A stretch of 64,000 bases of DNA, taken from assembly GCF_030695125.1 (NCBI RefSeq), contig NZ_JAUYTP010000067.1:1-64000 (forward strand), given 5' to 3'. Origin of the DNA: Allobosea sp. (lineage in GTDB: Bacteria > Pseudomonadota > Alphaproteobacteria > Rhizobiales > Beijerinckiaceae). Positions 10,235-20,168 of the stretch are shown in pieces (positions within the stretch are counted from its first letter, which is position 1; every line of letters starts with the position of its first letter). The position numbers and the translations under genes were made by a program. The notes beneath the pieces were generated by a model that saw nothing but the letters and a program-made list of their open reading frames with translations, was not told where the DNA came from and did no database searches.

Positions 10235-10606
10235 ATGATCGCAGCCCTTACCCTGCTTCTCGGCTGCCAGCTTGTCGGCGAGGCCGTCACACGTCTGCTG
10301 GGCCTGCCCGTTCCCGGCCCGGTGATCGGCATGGCGCTGCTCTTTCTCGGCCTGCGGCTGCGCCCCGCGGCGGCGCAGGAAGGGGCGCCGCTCGCCACCG
10401 TGGCCGGCGTGCTGCTGGCGCATCTGTCGCTGCTCTTCGTTCCGGCGGGAACGGGAATCGTCCGCCATGCCGGGGCGCTGATCGCCCATGGGCCGGGGCT
10501 GATCGTGGCGCTCGTGGTCTCGACGGCGCTGACGCTCGTCGTCACCGCCTTCGTGTTCGTGAAGGTCGCAGCCCTGGTCGACAGCCAGCCGGAACAGGCC
10601 CCGTGA
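10235..10606 (+). CDS. CidA/LrgA family holin-like membrane protein
   Basis: 123 residues, four hydrophobic segments, starting MIAALTLLLGCQLVGEAVTRL and containing LPVPGPVIGMALLFLGL, the hallmark of CidA/LrgA proteins. With the LrgB partner they form a membrane pair linked to murein hydrolase export, cell lysis or small-metabolite transport. The stop TGA overlaps the GTG start of the next gene, so translation is coupled. Confidence 0.88.
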   Translation: MIAALTLLLGCQLVGEAVTRLLGLPVPGPVIGMALLFLGLRLRPAAAQEGAPLATVAGVLLAHLSLLFVPAGTGIVRHAGALIAHGPGLIVALVVSTALTLVVTAFVFVKVAALVDSQPEQAP

Positions 10607-11331
10607 TCGCCCCCGACCTCGCCCGCGTCGAGACGCTCTGGGTCTATCTCGCCGCCGATCCGCTGCTCTGGCTGACGGTGACGCTGGCCACCTATGTCGT
10701 CGCCGATCGGCTCTCGTCGCGGCTGGACCGGCATCCCCTGGCCAACCCGGTGCTGATCGCCGTCGCGCTGCTGGCGGCGATCCTGAGCGTCACGCGCACG
10801 CCCTTCGAGACCTATTTCCAGGGCGCGCAGTTCGTTCATTTCCTGCTCGGTCCGGCGACGGCGGCGCTGGCCTTGCCGCTGCACCGCCACTGGCCGCTGG
10901 TGCGCAAGGCGGTGCTGCCGATCCTGGCGGCGCTGCTGGCGGGCGCGCTGACGGCCGTGATCAGCGCAATCGGCATCGCCGCGGCCTTCGGCGTGCCGCA
11001 GCCGATCCTGGCTTCGCTGGCGCCCAAATCCGTCACCGCCGCCATTGCCATGGGAATCGCCCGCGAGATCGGCGGCGAGCCTTCGCTCACCGCCACGCTG
11101 GTGATCGCGACCGGCATCCTCGGCGCGGTGATGGTGACGCCGCTGATGATCTGGCTCGGCTTCACCGACTGGCGCGCGCGCGGCTTCGCGGCGGGGCTGG
11201 CGGCCCATGGCATCGGCACGGCGCGGGCCTTTCAGGTCAATCCTGTGGCCGGCGCCTTCGCCGGCATCGCGATGGGGCTGAACGGGCTTGTCACGGCGGT
11301 CCTGGTGCCGCTTATCCTGCGTCTCTTCTGA
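10603..11331 (+). CDS. LrgB/CidB family membrane protein
   Basis: 242 residues, very hydrophobic, about six or seven membrane spans. Diagnostic stretches are HPLANPVLIAVALLAAIL, LLGPATAALALPLHRHW, LAPKSVTAAIAMGIAREIGG and GIGTARAFQVNPVAGAFAGI. It starts with GTG at 10603, overlapping the stop of the CidA-like gene, and forms the usual two-gene unit. No LytTR or LysR regulator is adjacent. Confidence 0.9.
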   Translation: MIAPDLARVETLWVYLAADPLLWLTVTLATYVVADRLSSRLDRHPLANPVLIAVALLAAILSVTRTPFETYFQGAQFVHFLLGPATAALALPLHRHWPLVRKAVLPILAALLAGALTAVISAIGIAAAFGVPQPILASLAPKSVTAAIAMGIAREIGGEPSLTATLVIATGILGAVMVTPLMIWLGFTDWRARGFAAGLAAHGIGTARAFQVNPVAGAFAGIAMGLNGLVTAVLVPLILRLF

Positions 11332-11345
11332 TCCGGAGCCATCCC

Positions 11346-12134
11346 GTGCGCATCGCCACCTGGAACGTCAATTCCGTCCGCCAGCGGCTCGGCCATCTCA
11401 TTGACTTCCTGAACGAGGCGCAGCCCGACGCGCTCTGCCTGCAGGAGATCAAATGCGTCGACGCCGACTTCCCCCGCCGGGAGATCGAGGAGGCCGGCTG
11501 GCAGGTCGAGACCCACGGCCAGAAGACCTTCAACGGCGTCGCGATCATCAGCCGGGCCCGGCTCGAGGACGTCCGCCGCGGGCTGCCCGGCGACGAGGCC
11601 GACGAACAGGCGCGCTATCTCGAAGGCGTGCTGCCGCTGGGCAGCGGCGCCATGGTGCGCCTTGCCTCGATCTATCTGCCCAACGGAAATCCGCCCAACA
11701 CCGAGAAATACCCCTACAAGCTCGGCTGGATGAAGCGCCTCACCGCCCATGCCCGGACGCTGCTCGCCCTTGAGGAGGCGCTGGTGCTGGCGGGGGACTA
11801 CAATGTGATCCCCGAGCCGCGCGATGCGCGCGATCCGGCCGCCTGGACGTCCGACGCGCTGTTCCTGCCACAGACGCGCACGGCCTTCCGCGGCCTGCTG
11901 AATCTCGGCCTCACCGAGGCCCTGCGCGCGACGACGGACGACAGCGGCCTCTACACCTTCTGGGATTATCAGGCCGGCGCCTGGCAGCGCAATTACGGCA
12001 TCCGGATCGACCACTTGCTGCTCTCGCCCCAGGCCGCCGACCGGCTGGAGGGCGTGCAGATCGTGAAGCATGTCAGAGGTTGGGAGAAGCCTTCCGACCA
12101 TGTCCCGGTGATGGTGGCGTTGCGGGCCGCGTAA
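11346..12134 (+). CDS. xth: Exodeoxyribonuclease III
   Basis: 262 residues. This AP endonuclease/3'-exonuclease acts in base excision repair. The start MRIATWNVNSVRQR and LQEIKC (metal-binding Glu), KTFNGVAIISR, LAGDYNVIPEPRDARD and the C-terminal SDHVPVMV (catalytic Asp-His) are the family motifs. The initiator is GTG at 11346, 15 bases after lrgB, so it may be cotranscribed with the CidA/LrgB pair. Confidence 0.95.
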   Translation: MRIATWNVNSVRQRLGHLIDFLNEAQPDALCLQEIKCVDADFPRREIEEAGWQVETHGQKTFNGVAIISRARLEDVRRGLPGDEADEQARYLEGVLPLGSGAMVRLASIYLPNGNPPNTEKYPYKLGWMKRLTAHARTLLALEEALVLAGDYNVIPEPRDARDPAAWTSDALFLPQTRTAFRGLLNLGLTEALRATTDDSGLYTFWDYQAGAWQRNYGIRIDHLLLSPQAADRLEGVQIVKHVRGWEKPSDHVPVMVALRAA

Positions 12135-12138
12135 GCGA

Positions 12139-12339
12139 TTAATCCGGCCGAATCTGACGAGATACGTAAAATACCCCCGCACTACCGCCAGCGATGATTG
12201 CGAAGAATAGGAGAAGCGAGATTGATCGCGTGAGGATCGTGCGAGATGAATCTCTTATGCGCTTCTCCAATTGATGCATGACATAGAAGAATAGAATAGC
12301 ACCGATGAAAAGTCCGGCGATGATCATGTTTTCATGCAT
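12139..12339 (-). CDS. Small two-span membrane protein, unknown
   Basis: 66 residues with two hydrophobic segments (MIIAGLFIGAILFFYVMH and ISLLLFFAIIAGGSAGVFYV) separated by a basic loop with KRIRDSSR. GAGGTAG precedes the ATG at a usable distance. The DNA is noticeably richer in A and T than its neighbours, which suggests acquired or fast-evolving sequence. It converges on xth with only 4 bases between stops. I do not recognise a family. Confidence 0.55.
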   Translation of the reverse strand: MHENMIIAGLFIGAILFFYVMHQLEKRIRDSSRTILTRSISLLLFFAIIAGGSAGVFYVSRQIRPD

Positions 12340-12419
12340 GGGAAGCTACCTCGGCGAACAGTCCGCATCATTCTTAAGGGTAGCCATCAGGGAAGCAATT
12401 GGCTCGAGTTCGCGACCAA

Positions 12420-12782
12420 TTAATCTCCCGAGCCGCGCTTCACCCCGTCCTTGATGAACACCCGGAACGGCGTGGTTCCCGCGGCATCGCCGTCGAGCGA
12501 GCGCCAGCGGCCGTTCGTGCAGAGGATGCCACCCTGCGTCGCGATGGCGTCAAAGACGATCGCGTTGCGATAGACCGTGCCATTGGGCTCGATCGCGCGA
12601 AAATGCGTGCTGCATGTCCCATCGGCGACGACCGGGTCATAGTCATAGATCATGATCCCACCGCCGCCCGTACTCGGGAACGGGTCGGTCAGGACGGGCC
12701 AGCTTTCATAAGGCATCTGCCCGGCGGAGGGTGTTGCCGACAGGAGAGCGGCGAAAAAGCCTGCGGTGACGACGGCGCGCAT
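12420..12782 (-). CDS. Secreted hypothetical protein
   Basis: 120 residues. MRAVVTAGFFAALLSATPSAG is a signal peptide; the mature part has two cysteines (GTCSTHF and ILCTNG) that may form a disulfide and a C-terminal TTPFRVFIKDGVKRG. It has typical high-GC codon use. No domain recognised. It lies downstream of the exoR-like gene on the same strand, about 80 bases away, and might be in its transcript. Confidence 0.65.
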   Translation of the reverse strand: MRAVVTAGFFAALLSATPSAGQMPYESWPVLTDPFPSTGGGGIMIYDYDPVVADGTCSTHFRAIEPNGTVYRNAIVFDAIATQGGILCTNGRWRSLDGDAAGTTPFRVFIKDGVKRGSGD

Positions 12783-12864
12783 GGAACGATCCTCCGGTGA
12801 ACGGAGCCGTTACGCTGAGATTGCGACGGTGGATGCAGCCGACAATCCGGCGAAGTCGCGGGCC

Positions 12865-13812
12865 TCAGCGCTGCGCCGCGCGGGCGCCGGCGACCTGCTG
12901 CCGCTCGATCATCGCCAGCGCCGCCGTCCGGTCGTTGGCCGAGGCCGCGGCGAAAGCGGCGTCGTGCCGGTCGACGATCCAGGCCTCGCGCTCGGGGTCG
13001 GCGGTCTCGCGGGCCAGCGACAGCCACATCAGGCCCAGAACCGGCTGGCGCGGAACGCCTTCGCCGCCGCGCAGCAGCATGTCGCCGAAGACGGCGCGGG
13101 CGGGCGCATAGCCCTTCTCGGCCGAGAGCTTCATCCAGCGGGCCGCCTGGCGCGCATCGCGACGGGTGCCCTGCCCGCTCAGGTACAGCCGACCGAGATT
13201 GTACTGGCCTTCGGGATCGCCGAAATACGAGGCGGCGTAGTGGAACATGTCGAAGGCCCGGTCGATATTCGGGCGGACATAGCTGCCCTTGATCCCGTCC
13301 ATGAAATAACCGCCGAGCGCCACGAAGGCGTTGCCGACGATGCGGGCATCGGCCGTGCCGGGAATGGCGTCGGCGTTCTCGTCCGCGATCTTGGAGAAAT
13401 ACTCGAACGCCTTGAGATCATTGGCCGGAACGCCCTCGCCGCCGGCATACATCCGGCCCAGCTTGAACTGCGCGGTGAGATGGCCCTGCGCGGCGGCATA
13501 TTCGAGCGCGCGCACGGCGCCGGCCTGGTTGCCGGCGGTCGAATCGCGCATCCAGGCCCGGATCGCGTCGCGGGCGCTGCTGAACGGGACCAGCGGCAGA
13601 GCGGTGTGGGCGGCCGGCGCATTGGGAGACGGCGCGATCGTCGCCGCGCCGGAGCCGTCTGAGAGGCCGCTGCCGGCCTCCGGCAAGGCGATGCCAGGGA
13701 TCGGACGCGGCGGAACCGGGCCGCGACCGCCCACGGCATCCTGAGCCCAGGCGGCCTGCTGGCCGCCCAGGACAAGAAGACAGGCTATGATCGTGTGGTC
13801 AGATATCCGCAT
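12865..13812 (-). CDS. exoR: ExoR-like periplasmic Sel1-repeat regulator
   Basis: 315 residues. In Sinorhizobium and Agrobacterium, ExoR is a secreted Sel1-repeat protein that binds and silences the ChvG (ExoS) sensor, controlling exopolysaccharide and the acid response. Here a signal peptide ending GGQQAAWAQ precedes a Pro-rich linker and about four Sel1 repeats: [20 protein letters not shown], then FFEYF-type and [16 protein letters not shown] segments, [20 protein letters not shown] and [16 protein letters not shown]. The order and wording of these repeats, including [16 protein letters not shown], match my recollection of ExoR. The ATG overlaps the end of ilvD, so the two are translationally coupled. 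chvG/chvI are not in the window. Confidence 0.72.
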   Translation of the reverse strand: MRISDHTIIACLLVLGGQQAAWAQDAVGGRGPVPPRPIPGIALPEAGSGLSDGSGAATIAPSPNAPAAHTALPLVPFSSARDAIRAWMRDSTAGNQAGAVRALEYAAAQGHLTAQFKLGRMYAGGEGVPANDLKAFEYFSKIADENADAIPGTADARIVGNAFVALGGYFMDGIKGSYVRPNIDRAFDMFHYAASYFGDPEGQYNLGRLYLSGQGTRRDARQAARWMKLSAEKGYAPARAVFGDMLLRGGEGVPRQPVLGLMWLSLARETADPEREAWIVDRHDAAFAAASANDRTAALAMIERQQVAGARAAQR

Positions 13813-15529
13813 AGCAATGGGTCTCGGCGGCGCCGCCAGGATGGGTCACGGCCCCTCCCTTGGCGGAGCCGACCGTCTGCGCGTACTTCCAGAGGGCGCC
13901 GGAGTTGTAGTCCGTCTTCCGCGGCACCCAGCTCTGACGACGCGCCTCAAGTTCGGCATCAGAAAGGCGGACTGCGAGCTTTCCTGTGATGGCGTCGAGT
14001 TCGATGATGTCACCGTCGCGGATCAGCCCGATCGGACCCGCCACGGCGGCCTCCGGCCCGACATGGCCGACGCAGAAACCGCGCGTGGCGCCGGAGAACC
14101 GGCCGTCGGTGATCAGCGCGACCTTGTCGCCCATGCCCTGCCCGTAGAGGGCGGCGGTGGTCGACAGCATCTCGCGCATGCCGGGCCCGCCCTTGGGGCC
14201 CTCATAGCGGATCACCAGCACGTCGCCGATCTGATATTCGCGCTTGCTGACGCAGGCAAAGGCGTCCTCCTCGCAGTCGAAGCAGCGCGCCGGGCCGGTG
14301 AAGGTGAGCTGCTCGGTGGTCATGCCCGCGATCTTCACGATCGCGCCTTCGGGGGCGAGGTTGCCCTGCAGGCCGACGACGCCGCCATTGTCGGACAGCG
14401 GCTTGTTGGCCGGGCGGATGACGTCCTGCCCGTCGTTCCATTTCACGTTGGCGAGGTTCTCGGCGATGGTGCGGCCGGTCACGGTCATGCAGTCGCCATG
14501 CAGGAAGCCATGATCGAGCAGCGTCTTCATCAGCAGCGGGATGCCGCCGACCTCGAACATGTCCTTGGCGACGTATTTTCCGCCCGGCTTCAGATCGGCG
14601 ATGTAGGGCGTCTTCTTGAAGATCTCGGCGACCGCGAAGAGATCGAAGTCGATGCCGCATTCATGCGCGATCGCCGGCAGGTGCAGCGCGCCGTTGGTGG
14701 AGCCGCCCGACGCGGCGACGACCATGGCCGCATTCTCGAGCGCCTTGCGGGTGACGATGTCGCGCGGGCGGATGTTCCGGGCGACCAGCTCCATCACCAT
14801 CTCGCCGGCGGTGTAGCAGAAGGTGTCGCGCATATCGTAAGGGGCCGGCGCGCCGCAGGAATAGGGCAGCGCCAGGCCGATCGCCTCGGCAACGGTGGCC
14901 ATGGTGTTGGCGGTGAACTGCGCGCCGCAGGACCCGGCCGACGGGCAGGCCGCCTCTTCGAGCTCCTGCAGGTCCTCGTCCGACATGGCGCCGACGGAGT
15001 GCTTGCCGACCGCCTCGAACACGTCCTGGACGGTGACCGGCTTGCCCTTGAAGGTGCCGGGCAGGATCGAGCCGCCATAGATGAAGATCGAGGGCACGTT
15101 GAGGCGCACCATCGCCATCATCATGCCCGGCAGGGACTTGTCGCAGCCGGCCAGCCCGACCAGCGCGTCATAGCAGTGGCCGCGCATGGTCAGCTCGACC
15201 GAGTCGGCGATGCATTCGCGCGAGGCCAGCGACGACTTCATGCCCTGGTGGCCCATGGCGATGCCGTCGGTGACCGAGATCGTGCAGAATTCGCGCGGCG
15301 TGCCCTGGGCTGAAGCGACGCCCTTCTTGACCGCCTGCGCCTGGCGCATCAGCGAGATGTTGCACGGCGCGGCCTCGTTCCAGCAGGAGGCGACGCCGAC
15401 GAAAGGCTGGGCGATCTGCCGGGCCGTCATGCCCATGGCGTAATAATAGGAGCGGTGCGGGGCGCGGGCAGGGCCGACGCTCACATGCCGGCTGGGAAGT
15501 TTCGACTTGTCGAACACGCGCGCATCCAT
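13799..15529 (-). CDS. ilvD: Dihydroxy-acid dehydratase
   Basis: 576 residues. IlvD dehydrates 2,3-dihydroxy-3-methylvalerate/isovalerate in isoleucine and valine synthesis and holds an Fe-S cluster. Cluster cysteines are in [28 protein letters not shown] and [24 protein letters not shown]-type substrate-loop equivalent is [22 protein letters not shown]. The start at 15529 ([17 protein letters not shown]) has AAGGAT upstream; a start at 15784 would add about 85 low-complexity residues and is rejected. The last codons overlap the exoR-like ATG at 13812. Confidence 0.95.
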   Translation of the reverse strand: MDARVFDKSKLPSRHVSVGPARAPHRSYYYAMGMTARQIAQPFVGVASCWNEAAPCNISLMRQAQAVKKGVASAQGTPREFCTISVTDGIAMGHQGMKSSLASRECIADSVELTMRGHCYDALVGLAGCDKSLPGMMMAMVRLNVPSIFIYGGSILPGTFKGKPVTVQDVFEAVGKHSVGAMSDEDLQELEEAACPSAGSCGAQFTANTMATVAEAIGLALPYSCGAPAPYDMRDTFCYTAGEMVMELVARNIRPRDIVTRKALENAAMVVAASGGSTNGALHLPAIAHECGIDFDLFAVAEIFKKTPYIADLKPGGKYVAKDMFEVGGIPLLMKTLLDHGFLHGDCMTVTGRTIAENLANVKWNDGQDVIRPANKPLSDNGGVVGLQGNLAPEGAIVKIAGMTTEQLTFTGPARCFDCEEDAFACVSKREYQIGDVLVIRYEGPKGGPGMREMLSTTAALYGQGMGDKVALITDGRFSGATRGFCVGHVGPEAAVAGPIGLIRDGDIIELDAITGKLAVRLSDAELEARRQSWVPRKTDYNSGALWKYAQTVGSAKGGAVTHPGGAAETHCYADI

Positions 15530-15819
15530 CGTTTTATCCTTGTTCCACCCTGCGCCTTCCGGCGCGGGGCGGATGTTCCACACGGGCCCTGCCCTGCGCA
15601 ACGTTCGCCATTCGACGTCCGCACCGCGGGGAGGCATCCCCGCCTGCCGGCCGCAGACTTTAATTGGTCGATATCTCAGAGACTTAGTTGCCCGCCTTGC
15701 TGGGCGTGCTTTGTGGCGGCTTCGCGGCAATTGTTCCCTTGCCGGGACACGCCGGATGCGAAGCTGCGCGGCTGTTGCGATCATGCAACAAAACCGCCCC
15801 CTGCCGAGCCTCGGACGGC
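15530..15819. other. Leader/promoter region of ilvD
   Basis: About 290 bases without a credible gene. The section around 15655-15690 is clearly poorer in GC (TTTAATTGGTCGATATCTCA) and is the best candidate for the ilvD promoter. No leader peptide rich in Ile, Val or Leu is visible that would indicate classical attenuation. Confidence 0.4.
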
Positions 15820-15848
15820 AAAAAGGGCGCTGCTCGAAAGCAGCGCCC
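15820..15848 (-). terminator. Terminator of the YqaA-like gene
   Basis: Leftward: GGGCGCTGCT, loop TTCG, perfect 10-bp complement, then TTTTTGCC. It is 44 bases after the stop at 15892. Confidence 0.92.
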
Positions 15849-15891
15849 CGTCACCGTTCACAGCGCGCAGGCGAGAGGTTCGCCGGCCGCC

Positions 15892-16473
15892 TCAGAGGAC
15901 CATCGGCAGGACGAAAAAGCCGCCGACGATGATCACGACCAGCGCCAGCGCCGTCATCGGCAGATGCTTCTCGATGAAGATGCGGATGTCGTCGCCATAA
16001 TAGCGCAGCGCCACCGCGATCATCGCGAAGAATGTGACGCGTGAGACGACCATTCCGATGGTGAACTTCCACAGGTCGAAATGCAGGAAGCCCGACATGA
16101 TCGTGACGATCTTGAACGGGATCGGCGTCAGGCCCTTGGTCACCAGCACCCAGAACCAGAAGTCCTGCGAGGTCGCGATCAGCTCGGCCGCCTTGTCCTG
16201 CAGCCCGTAGATGCTGATCAGCCAGGAACCCAGTGAATCGTAGAGCAGCGCACCGATCGCGTAGCCGAGATAGCCGCCCAGCACCGCACCAAGCGAACAG
16301 ACGCCGGCATAAAACCAGGCCCGGTCGGGGCGCGCGATGCACATCGGCAGCAGGAGCGGGATCGGCGGAAGCGGGCTGACCGAACTCTCGACGAAGGTCA
16401 GGAAGAACAGCAGCCAGGGGGCGGCCGGATGCGAGGAGTAGGCAACCAGCCCGTCATAGGCGCGCTTCAACAT
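15892..16473 (-). CDS. YqaA family (DedA-like, VTT domain) membrane protein
   Basis: 193 residues. MLKRAYDGLVAYSSHPAAPWLLFFLTFVESSVSPLPPIP is the family start, with the re-entrant Pro-rich motif; GYAIGALLYDSLG, LVTKGLTPIPFKIVTIMSG and VVSRVTFFAMIAVALRYYGD are the VTT/SNARE-associated core. Four or five membrane spans. Family members act in membrane lipid or envelope homeostasis; the exact substrate is unknown. It stands alone downstream of valS with its own terminator. Confidence 0.85.
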   Translation of the reverse strand: MLKRAYDGLVAYSSHPAAPWLLFFLTFVESSVSPLPPIPLLLPMCIARPDRAWFYAGVCSLGAVLGGYLGYAIGALLYDSLGSWLISIYGLQDKAAELIATSQDFWFWVLVTKGLTPIPFKIVTIMSGFLHFDLWKFTIGMVVSRVTFFAMIAVALRYYGDDIRIFIEKHLPMTALALVVIIVGGFFVLPMVL

Positions 16474-16622
16474 GGCGATGGCTCAACCCGTGCTGGATGT
16501 CGGCGTTCGGCAGAGGCGTTCTGGCAGCGATCGCGGCGAGCGCATATCACCCCTGCAGCCGCCGCGCATCTACCCGCCTCTGGAACAGAATACCAGCGCT
16601 CTCTTACGGGAAGGTCAATTTG

Positions 16623-16646
16623 ACGGCGCCGCCGTGTCGGCGCCGT
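16623..16646 (-). terminator. Hairpin downstream of valS
   Basis: ACGGCGCC (16623-16630) pairs with GGCGCCGT (16639-16646) around 8 bases, about 20 bases past the valS stop. There is no T-run, so its role as a terminator is uncertain. Confidence 0.35.
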
Positions 16647-16667
16647 GCGCGGGCCTCCCGTGACGCG

Positions 16668-19487
16668 TCATGACAGCCGCGCCAGCGCCTCCGCGATCTT
16701 GAGCTTGCGCGCCTCTGCGGCCGCCCGGCGCTCGCGATTCTCCTCGACGATTTCCTCGGGCGCGCGGGCCATGAAATCGGGATTGCCGAGCTTCTTGTCG
16801 ACGACCGCGATGTCCTGGTCGAGCTTCGCCATCTCCTTGGTCAGGCGCGTGCGCTCGACCTCCAGATCGATGATGCCCGCCAACGGCAGCGCCGCGACCT
16901 CGCCGCGCACGATGATCTGCGCCGACTGCGCCGGCGCGGCGTCGCTGAAGGCGATCTCCGAGACGCGGGCGAGACGCTCGATCATCGGCGCCCAGGCCTC
17001 CACGGTCGCGCGGGTCGCCACTGATGCGTTGACCAGCACCAGCGGCGCCTGCGTGCCGGCCGGCACGTTCACCTCGGAGCGGACCGAACGGATGTCGGAG
17101 ATCAGATCGACGACGAAGCCGATCTCGGCCTCCGCCGCCTCATTCTTCAAGGCCGAGAGATCGGGCCAGCGGGTCAGGCAGACCAGCGACGCATCGCCCG
17201 CGGACAGGACGCGCGCAGCCCCCTCGCCCGCCTTCTGCGCCCAGAGCTCCTCGGTGAGGAAGGGCATGAACGGGTGCAGCAGCTGGCAGATCAGGTCGAT
17301 GACATGCGCGACCGTGGCCTGCGTCTCGGCCTTCTCGTCCGCATCGACGCCCTCGCCCTGCAGCACCGGCTTCGCAAGTTCCAGATACCAGTCGCAGAAC
17401 TGGTTCCAGACGAAGCGATAGGCCGCGCCCGCCGCCTCGTTGAACTTGAAGCTCGGGATGCCCGCCGCGATGCCCTCGGCCGCCGTGGCGGCCTCGCTCA
17501 GGATCCAGCGGTTGAGCGGCAGCTTCACCTGCGCCGGATCGAAGCCGGCGACGCGGGCGCAGCCATTCATCTCGGCAAAGCGCGCCGCGTTCCAGATCTT
17601 GGTCGCGAAGTTGCGGTAGCCCTCGACGCGGTTGGTCGCGAGCTTGATGTCGCGGCCCTGCGCGGCCATGGCGGCCAGCGTGAAGCGCAGCGCATCCGCC
17701 CCGTACTGATCGATCAGCACCAGCGGGTCGATGACGTTGCCCTTCGACTTCGACATCTTCGCGCCCTTCTCGTCGCGAACGATGGCGTGGATATAGACGT
17801 CCCTGAACGGCACCTCGTCCATGAAGTTGAGGCCCATCATCATCATCCGGGCGACCCAGAAGAAGATGATGTCGAAGGCGGTGACCAGCGTCGCCGTCGG
17901 GTAGTAGCGCTTCAGCTCCGCCGTCTCGTCGGGCCAGCCCAGCGTCGAGAACGGCCAGAGCGCCGAGGAGAACCAGGTGTCGAGGACGTCCTCGTCGCGG
18001 GTCAACTGAACCGCCCCGCCATAATGGCCGAGCGCCAGCGCCTGGGCGGCGGCCTCCGATTCCGCCACGAAGACCTCGCCATCAGGCCCGTACCAGGCCG
18101 GAATCTGGTGGCCCCACCAGAGCTGGCGCGAGACGCACCAGGGCTCGATGTTCTCGAGCCAGTCGTAATAGACCTTGGTCCAGTTCTCGGGCGTGAACTT
18201 CGTGCGGCCGTCCTGCACCGCCTTGAGCGCGCGGTTCGCCAGCGGCTTGACGTCGACATACCACTGGTCGGTCAGCCAGGGCTCGATCACGACGTCCGAG
18301 CGGTCGCCATGCGGCACGGTGTTGGTGTTGGGCTCGACCTTGGCGAGATAGCCGCGCTGCGCCATCAGGGCCACGACGGCCTTGCGGGCCGCGAAACGGT
18401 CGATCCCGTGCAGAGCCAGGGTCTCGCCCTCGGGGGCGCTGCCGTCGAGGAAGGCCTCGTTCTCCGCGAGCAGGATGCGCGCCTCGCCATCGAGGATGTT
18501 GATGACTGCGAGCTTGTGGCGCTTGCCGACCTCGAAATCGTTGAAGTCATGCGCCGGCGTGATCTTGACCGCGCCGGTGCCCTTTTCCGGATCGGCATAG
18601 TCGTCGCCGAAGATCGGAATGACGCGGCCGACCAGCGGCAGGACCACGTTCTTGCCGATGAGATGACCGAGCCTCTCGTTCTCCGGATGGACCGCGACGC
18701 CGGTGTCGCCCAGCATCGTCTCCGGCCGCGTCGTCGCCACCTGGATATAGGTCGAGGCGTCGTCGGCGTCGTAAGTCACGCCTTCGAGCGGGTAGTTGAA
18801 ATAGTAGAGATGCCCGCCCGGCTCCTTGCTCAGGACCTTGTCGAGCTTGGCTGAGTCGAACTCATCCTCGCCGCCGCGCTGCCATCTGAACGAGCCGGTC
18901 TTCTCGACCTGGACGACCTCAAGGTCCGAGATCGCGGTCTGGAACTTCGGATCCCAGTTCACCAGCCGCTTGGCGCGGTAGATCAGGCCCTGCTTGTGCA
19001 GGGCGACGAAGACCTTGAGGACGGCCTGGCTCAGGCCCTCATCCATGGTGAAGCGCTCGCGCGACCAGTCGCAGGAGGCCCCCAGCCGCTTGAGCTGGTT
19101 GACGATGGTCCCGCCGGACTCCTCCTTCCACTTCCAGACCTCGGCCAGGAAGGCGTCGCGCCCCATCGCGCGGCGATCGGTCTTGTTCTCGGCGGCGAGC
19201 CGGCGCTCGACGACCATCTGCGTGGCGATGCCCGCATGGTCGGTGCCCGGCTGCCAGAGCACGTCCTTGCCGCGCATCCGCTCGAACCGGCAGAGCACGT
19301 CCTGCAGCGTGTTGTTGAGCGCGTGGCCCATATGCAGCGAGCCGGTGACGTTGGGCGGCGGGATCACGATGCAATAGGGCTCGGCCCCGGGCTGCGCGCC
19401 ACGCCCGGCGGCAAAGGCGTTCGCCTCTTCCCAGGCCTTGCTGATCCGCGCCTCGACGGCGGCCGGCTCGAATGTCTTGTCCATCAT
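16668..19487 (-). CDS. valS: Valyl-tRNA synthetase
   Basis: 939 residues. It charges tRNA-Val and edits mischarged threonine. The class I signature appears as IPPPNVTGSLHMGHALNNT near residue 45; the CP1 editing domain follows (TTRPETMLGDTGVAVHP, GTGAVKITPAHDFNDFEVG); the second class I motif is KMSKSKGNVIDP; a C-terminal coiled coil (LEVERTRLTKEMAKLDQDI) ends the protein. Either of two adjacent ATG codons at the start could be used. Standing near popZ and tolC is the expected order in this group, although dps and two small genes lie between them here. Confidence 0.98.
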   Translation of the reverse strand: MMDKTFEPAAVEARISKAWEEANAFAAGRGAQPGAEPYCIVIPPPNVTGSLHMGHALNNTLQDVLCRFERMRGKDVLWQPGTDHAGIATQMVVERRLAAENKTDRRAMGRDAFLAEVWKWKEESGGTIVNQLKRLGASCDWSRERFTMDEGLSQAVLKVFVALHKQGLIYRAKRLVNWDPKFQTAISDLEVVQVEKTGSFRWQRGGEDEFDSAKLDKVLSKEPGGHLYYFNYPLEGVTYDADDASTYIQVATTRPETMLGDTGVAVHPENERLGHLIGKNVVLPLVGRVIPIFGDDYADPEKGTGAVKITPAHDFNDFEVGKRHKLAVINILDGEARILLAENEAFLDGSAPEGETLALHGIDRFAARKAVVALMAQRGYLAKVEPNTNTVPHGDRSDVVIEPWLTDQWYVDVKPLANRALKAVQDGRTKFTPENWTKVYYDWLENIEPWCVSRQLWWGHQIPAWYGPDGEVFVAESEAAAQALALGHYGGAVQLTRDEDVLDTWFSSALWPFSTLGWPDETAELKRYYPTATLVTAFDIIFFWVARMMMMGLNFMDEVPFRDVYIHAIVRDEKGAKMSKSKGNVIDPLVLIDQYGADALRFTLAAMAAQGRDIKLATNRVEGYRNFATKIWNAARFAEMNGCARVAGFDPAQVKLPLNRWILSEAATAAEGIAAGIPSFKFNEAAGAAYRFVWNQFCDWYLELAKPVLQGEGVDADEKAETQATVAHVIDLICQLLHPFMPFLTEELWAQKAGEGAARVLSAGDASLVCLTRWPDLSALKNEAAEAEIGFVVDLISDIRSVRSEVNVPAGTQAPLVLVNASVATRATVEAWAPMIERLARVSEIAFSDAAPAQSAQIIVRGEVAALPLAGIIDLEVERTRLTKEMAKLDQDIAVVDKKLGNPDFMARAPEEIVEENRERRAAAEARKLKIAEALARLS

Positions 19488-19503
19488 CGCTTTGCTCGAA
19501 CGG

Positions 19504-19530
19504 AAAACGGCCGGGGTGGTGCCCCGGCCG
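19504..19530 (-). terminator. Terminator of dps
   Basis: Leftward: CGGCCGGGG, 5-base loop, CCCCGGCCG, then TTTTCC. It is about 108 bases after the dps stop and directly before valS. Confidence 0.75.
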
Positions 19531-19637
19531 AAAAATCTGAGGCCTGAAAGGTCGCTGGACTTAAGAACCCAAGCACCCCCCTGCCGTCAACCATTGCGCC
19601 CTGGTTGAGCACGCAGCCGCCGGCGGCAAGGGCGCGA

Positions 19638-20168
19638 TCAGTTCGGCAGGTTGGACTGCAGGAACCAGAGCGCCTTGTCGAGCATGCGCGAATAGGCGGT
19701 CAGCACATCGGCGGTGCCGGCATCGCCCGCCTCGTCGCAGGCGTCGATCGCCTCACGGACGCGATTGGCCGTGTCGGCGTAACGCTCGATCAGCGCCTCG
19801 AGATGGTCGCTCACCGGCACGATGTCGGTCGGGTAAGGCTTGAGCGAGGTCGCAGCCGCGGTGGTTTGCGTCGTGCCGAAAGCGATACCGCCGAGCTGGG
19901 CGATCCGCTCGGCGACGGTGTCGACATGGTCGTCCAGGTCGTTGCGGAAGCCGTCCAGCATCAGATGAACGCCGATGAAGCCGGGGCCTTTCAGGTTCCA
20001 ATGGGCCTGCTTGGTCAGCAGCGCCAGATCGATGCCATCCGCCAAGCGGGCGTTGAGCAGGCCGGCGATCTCGCTCTTGGTGTTGGATTCGAGGTCGACC
20101 TTGCTGTTCTTCACGATCCTTGTGGTCGCGGGCTGGGTGCTGGCCGCGGCGGATGCGGGTTTCGGCAT
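19638..20168 (-). CDS. dps: Dps ferritin-like DNA-protection protein
   Basis: 176 residues. Dps dodecamers oxidise and store iron and shield DNA in starvation or peroxide stress. The ferroxidase residues are in LLTKQAHWNLKGPGFIGVH and HLMLDGFRNDLDDHVDTVAERI, and SDHLEALIERYADTANRVREAI is the C-terminal helix. The N-terminal extension MPKPASAAASTQPATTRIVK is lysine/alanine-rich and could contact DNA. It diverges from a stress-type PNPOx-like gene; both may share stress regulation, but no OxyR or Irr box was identifiable. Confidence 0.95.
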   Translation of the reverse strand: MPKPASAAASTQPATTRIVKNSKVDLESNTKSEIAGLLNARLADGIDLALLTKQAHWNLKGPGFIGVHLMLDGFRNDLDDHVDTVAERIAQLGGIAFGTTQTTAAATSLKPYPTDIVPVSDHLEALIERYADTANRVREAIDACDEAGDAGTADVLTAYSRMLDKALWFLQSNLPN

